In this document: piece after piece, positions 61,960 to 64,000 of the stretch
Layout of the letters: each line of letters begins with the position of its first letter
Numbering within the stretch: the stretch's first letter is position 1
Source of the DNA: Nesterenkonia salmonea
Lineage (GTDB): Bacteria > Actinomycetota > Actinomycetes > Actinomycetales > Micrococcaceae
DNA length: 64,000 nucleotides
Direction: 5' to 3'
NCBI RefSeq assembly: GCF_005771525.1
Contig: NZ_VAVZ01000009.1
Span: 1 to 64,000, forward strand
The notes under the pieces: generated by a model
The model's database searches: none
What the model was told of the DNA's origin: nothing
What the model saw: only the letters and a program-made list of their open reading frames with translations
Position numbers and translations under genes: made by a program

Positions 61960-62454
61960 ATGAGCCCCGCAGGCCGTGACACACACGAACGGCAGTCCCT
62001 CTCGGATGCGGTGAAAGATCCTGACCCCAAACCGCCCTTGGGGCCACCACATGACGCCTGGGCCACGGTCGGCCTCGCAGTGTTCTTCGCCTCAGGGCTG
62101 TACTTCGTTGGACACAGTCGGGCGGAGAACGACTGGATCGGCTGGTCCGGGCTGATCCTTTCCTTCGCGGCTCTGTTAACCTCTCTGCACTACTTCGTCC
62201 GCGCCTACGGGTTCCGCTCGAAGGGATGGCAGGAGAACATCCCGACCGGCGCGTACTTCGCCCTGTTCTTCGCCTTCTTCTCCACTATCTCCTTTGTGGC
62301 GCCAGCGCTGTACAACCAGTTCGCTGAGGAAAGCCGTCTTGGTCTTGTGCTCAGCTTACTCTCCGTCTCGGCTCTGACTGTCGCTACTCTCCGCGCCGCG
62401 CTGGGCCACGCGCCGAAGCCGGAGATCAGCTCGAGTCTCTCAGATGAGGACTAG
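61960..62454 (+). CDS. Four-helix membrane protein of unknown function
   Basis: 164 aa. A polar N-terminal ~30 residues is followed by four hydrophobic segments (AWATVGLAVFFASGLYFVG, WSGLILSFAALLTSLHYFV, GAYFALFFAFFSTISFVA, LVLSLLSVSALTVATLRAAL) and a short acidic tail. GAGAGGAAG precedes ATG. Its stop overlaps that of the convergent DUF2332 gene. No family recognised. Confidence 0.7.
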   Translation: MSPAGRDTHERQSLSDAVKDPDPKPPLGPPHDAWATVGLAVFFASGLYFVGHSRAENDWIGWSGLILSFAALLTSLHYFVRAYGFRSKGWQENIPTGAYFALFFAFFSTISFVAPALYNQFAEESRLGLVLSLLSVSALTVATLRAALGHAPKPEISSSLSDED

Positions 62455-63476
62455 CGCCTGAGACTCTCGAGGTACTGACCATGAGGGCCAGACCGGGCCA
62501 GCGGTTGCCCATCCAGGGAAAGAACAAAACCGGAACGCTCTGGGTCCTCGCCAGGAATCTGGTCTGCGATCTCCGGGAAGACGCCCAGTCCCTCGTTACT
62601 CACCCACCGTGCACCTGAGCCGCGCACCAGCTGGACGAACCTCTGCCGATCCTGAGCTGGGAGGTAGACCAGCACCGCGGAATGGAAGACCACCGGGACG
62701 GTGCCCTGAGGCACCTGCGCCAGCAGGTCAGGAAGTTCCGCATTGAGGTCGCCGGATACCAGCAGAGGAGGATCGGCAGCCACCAACTGAGCACCAGCGG
62801 TGATGCGCTCCAACCGGTACTCCATCCCCGGCCAGACCAGGGCCTCCAGCCACTGACGGTCGGCCGCATCAGTGAGTTCAAGCGGATTGAGGTCGATCCC
62901 TGCCCGCCATGCCACCTCGGGGAGGCGGTCCGGGGCGTCCACACCACGGAGTTCGCAGTTCAGCTGCACAGAGGAGGTGAGTCTGCCCGATGGGGCGAGT
63001 AAGGCGGCGTCGTCGTCTCCAGTGGTGTATCCGATGGGCCAGGCATCCGGATAGAGGCAGAGTCCAGCGGAGCAGCCGACCTCAATCAGGGCCAGCGGCT
63101 TTCCGGTCTCAGCGGCGATCTGTGCAAAGGCCAGGTTCAGCACCGCGATTCTGCCGGCTTCATTGGTCTGGGTGCGTCGGCGGCGCATGGTGTCGCGCAC
63201 ATGCTCCCAACGGGGAAGAAGGACCTGACGCGCCTGTGGCCAGGGAACCAGAGGAACACCATGCACTCTGGCTGCGGCGAAGAGGAGGTTCGGCTGCCGT
63301 TTGGCGGGTTCGAGTTCCAGCAGCAGCTCCAGCACCTGGTGGTCCTGCGCGACGGCTGCGGCCCATTCGGCGTAGAGGGCGGAGACCTCTGCCGCCTCCA
63401 CCTGAGCGAAGTGCCGGTAGAACTGCTGAATCCTCCCCAAGTCATCAATGTCGATCTCCTGCATCCCAGAGAGCAT
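62451..63476 (-). CDS. DUF2332 protein
   Basis: 341 aa. Family hallmarks are QTNEAGRIAVLNLAFAQI, IEVGCSAGLCLYPDAW, WRAGIDLNPLELTD, WLEALVWPGMEYRLERI, VVFHSAVLVYL and RWVSNEG. The IEVGCSAGL segment resembles a SAM-binding glycine motif, so a methyltransferase fold is possible. Starts at 63482 (GTG), 63476 and 63464 are all in frame; 63476 has GAGAG at the best spacing. Confidence 0.85.
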   Translation of the reverse strand: MLSGMQEIDIDDLGRIQQFYRHFAQVEAAEVSALYAEWAAAVAQDHQVLELLLELEPAKRQPNLLFAAARVHGVPLVPWPQARQVLLPRWEHVRDTMRRRRTQTNEAGRIAVLNLAFAQIAAETGKPLALIEVGCSAGLCLYPDAWPIGYTTGDDDAALLAPSGRLTSSVQLNCELRGVDAPDRLPEVAWRAGIDLNPLELTDAADRQWLEALVWPGMEYRLERITAGAQLVAADPPLLVSGDLNAELPDLLAQVPQGTVPVVFHSAVLVYLPAQDRQRFVQLVRGSGARWVSNEGLGVFPEIADQIPGEDPERSGFVLSLDGQPLARSGPHGQYLESLRR

Positions 63477-63523
63477 ACGCACTCTCGCAGACGCGGTGAG
63501 GCATCAGTTGCTAATCTGGCACC

Positions 63524-63853
63524 ATGCCTTGGTTTGCGTGGATCGCCATCGTCGCAATCCTGGTGTTCGGGATCACCCAGATCATCAGCATGGCCACCGG
63601 CAGGCCGTTGCCAGGCGGCAGCGATGACGACGAGGTGAAGAAACTCAGGAAACGGGTCGACGAGTTGGAAACAGGCTCCGACTCCGCCGAGATCGAGCAC
63701 AGCATTCCCAGCAAGTCTGAGGTCAACCTCGCAGCCGAGGACCGTTGGCGGATCGAGATGCTCGAAGCCCGGCTCGAAGAGCTGGAGAAGAACCGCAAAG
63801 ACAACGACAACGAGGACCCCAAGCCGGGCACACCGCGACCGCCCCAATTGTAG
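63524..63853 (+). CDS. Small single-span coiled-coil membrane protein
   Basis: 109 aa. It starts MPWFAWIAIVAILVFGITQI, one membrane helix, then two charged heptad-like stretches (DDDEVKKLRKRVDELETG, RWRIEMLEARLEELEKN) and a Pro-rich end. The plan recalls PspB-like or DivIVA-associated small proteins, but no family is certain. It stands between the DUF2332 gene and hsdM. Confidence 0.7.
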   Translation: MPWFAWIAIVAILVFGITQIISMATGRPLPGGSDDDEVKKLRKRVDELETGSDSAEIEHSIPSKSEVNLAAEDRWRIEMLEARLEELEKNRKDNDNEDPKPGTPRPPQL

Positions 63854-63905
63854 TACTCCACTTCGGTGCCGAACCGGGTCTGACCCTCTCGATAGGGTGG
63901 CTATC

Positions 63906-64000
63906 ATGGTGACTGGAGAGCTCAAGAGCAAGATCGACCGGATCTGGGATGCGTTCTGGACCGGTGGCATGTCGAATCCGTTGGAGATCATCGAGCAGAT
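63906..64000 (+). CDS. hsdM: Type I restriction-modification methyltransferase subunit HsdM, N-terminal fragment
   Basis: ATG at 63906 opens a frame reading MVTGELKSKIDRIWDAFW, then TGGMSNPLEIIEQ to the window edge. This is the characteristic start of HsdM N6-adenine methyltransferases (helical bundle before the catalytic domain). Only 31 codons are inside the window. Downstream hsdS and hsdR are expected but not visible. AGGGTGG lies 5 nt upstream. Confidence 0.88.
   Translation, partial: MVTGELKSKIDRIWDAFWTGGMSNPLEIIEQ

Noticed and set aside
1-64000. CRISPR arrays, insertion sequences, prophage genes
   Set aside because: No regularly spaced repeats, transposase, integrase or structural phage motifs were found in either strand.

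Overview
The window is 64 kb of a high-GC Gram-positive chromosome, most likely a member of the Micrococcales (Micrococcaceae-like). The evidence is mycothiol-type detoxification (an S-(hydroxymethyl)mycothiol dehydrogenase), Lsr2, ClpC, an FprA-type ferredoxin reductase, DUF3180, DUF6457, DUF2332 and DUF2342 proteins, a fused FolB-FolK, and the panC - PH proteins - fol - ftsH - hpt - tilS gene order typical of actinobacteria. GC content looks near 60 percent by eye, moderate for the group. The genus cannot be fixed from sequence alone. I see no insertion sequence, prophage or CRISPR array.

Layout. 1-1108: tRNA-Met and tRNA-Thr (minus strand), an imperfect 67-bp direct repeat and gene-poor DNA. 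1109-6064: an SRPBCC-SDR fusion, a PPOX-fold protein, a DEAD-box helicase with a long leader holding a 44-codon Cys/His-rich ORF, and a DUF4282 membrane protein. 6213-13611: a one-carbon block on the minus strand (mobA-like, DUF6457, moeA, fdhD, an FdhF/YdeP oxidoreductase, mscR and an MBL hydrolase) that could take formaldehyde to formate to CO2. 13639-20361: sulfur amino acid genes (cbs, a MetB-like enzyme, a MetE-like protein) with an AlkA-like glycosylase, thioredoxin, tRNA-Tyr and an unusual GntR-luciferase-like fusion. 20639-26114: yajQ, a Na/Pi cotransporter, htpX, fprA and a SUKH-like/HIT pair. 26111-32388: menaquinone genes (long-chain prenyl synthase, menG, menF, menD, menC). 32441-35605: PAP2 phosphatase, mutY and an FUSC-like protein. 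35622-37750: arsenic resistance (acr3-arsC, divergent arsR with two operators). 37751-46201: radA, clpC, lsr2, a 58-aa membrane protein, lysS and an M13 peptidase. 46268-61019: the vitamin/housekeeping cluster panC, DUF2520, two PH-domain proteins, DUF3180, folBK, folP, folE, ftsH, hpt, tilS and DUF2342, interrupted by a regulated ACC deaminase unit and by a membrane-anchored gene between hpt and ftsH. 61086-64000: a methyltransferase, membrane proteins, a DUF2332 protein and the first codons of a type I restriction-modification hsdM running off the end.

The observations I find most worth following are: (1) a GntR wing-helix domain fused to a compact luciferase-like (LLM) domain, possibly a flavin-fold sensor; (2) a 56-57-bp palindromic element found once between genes and once in frame inside the linker of a PH-domain protein; (3) a 13-mer, GCACGACGACGCC, present five times in different reading frames and once between genes; (4) a Cys/His-rich small ORF coupled to the DEAD-box helicase by a GTGA overlap; and (5) a SUKH-like/HIT two-gene unit.
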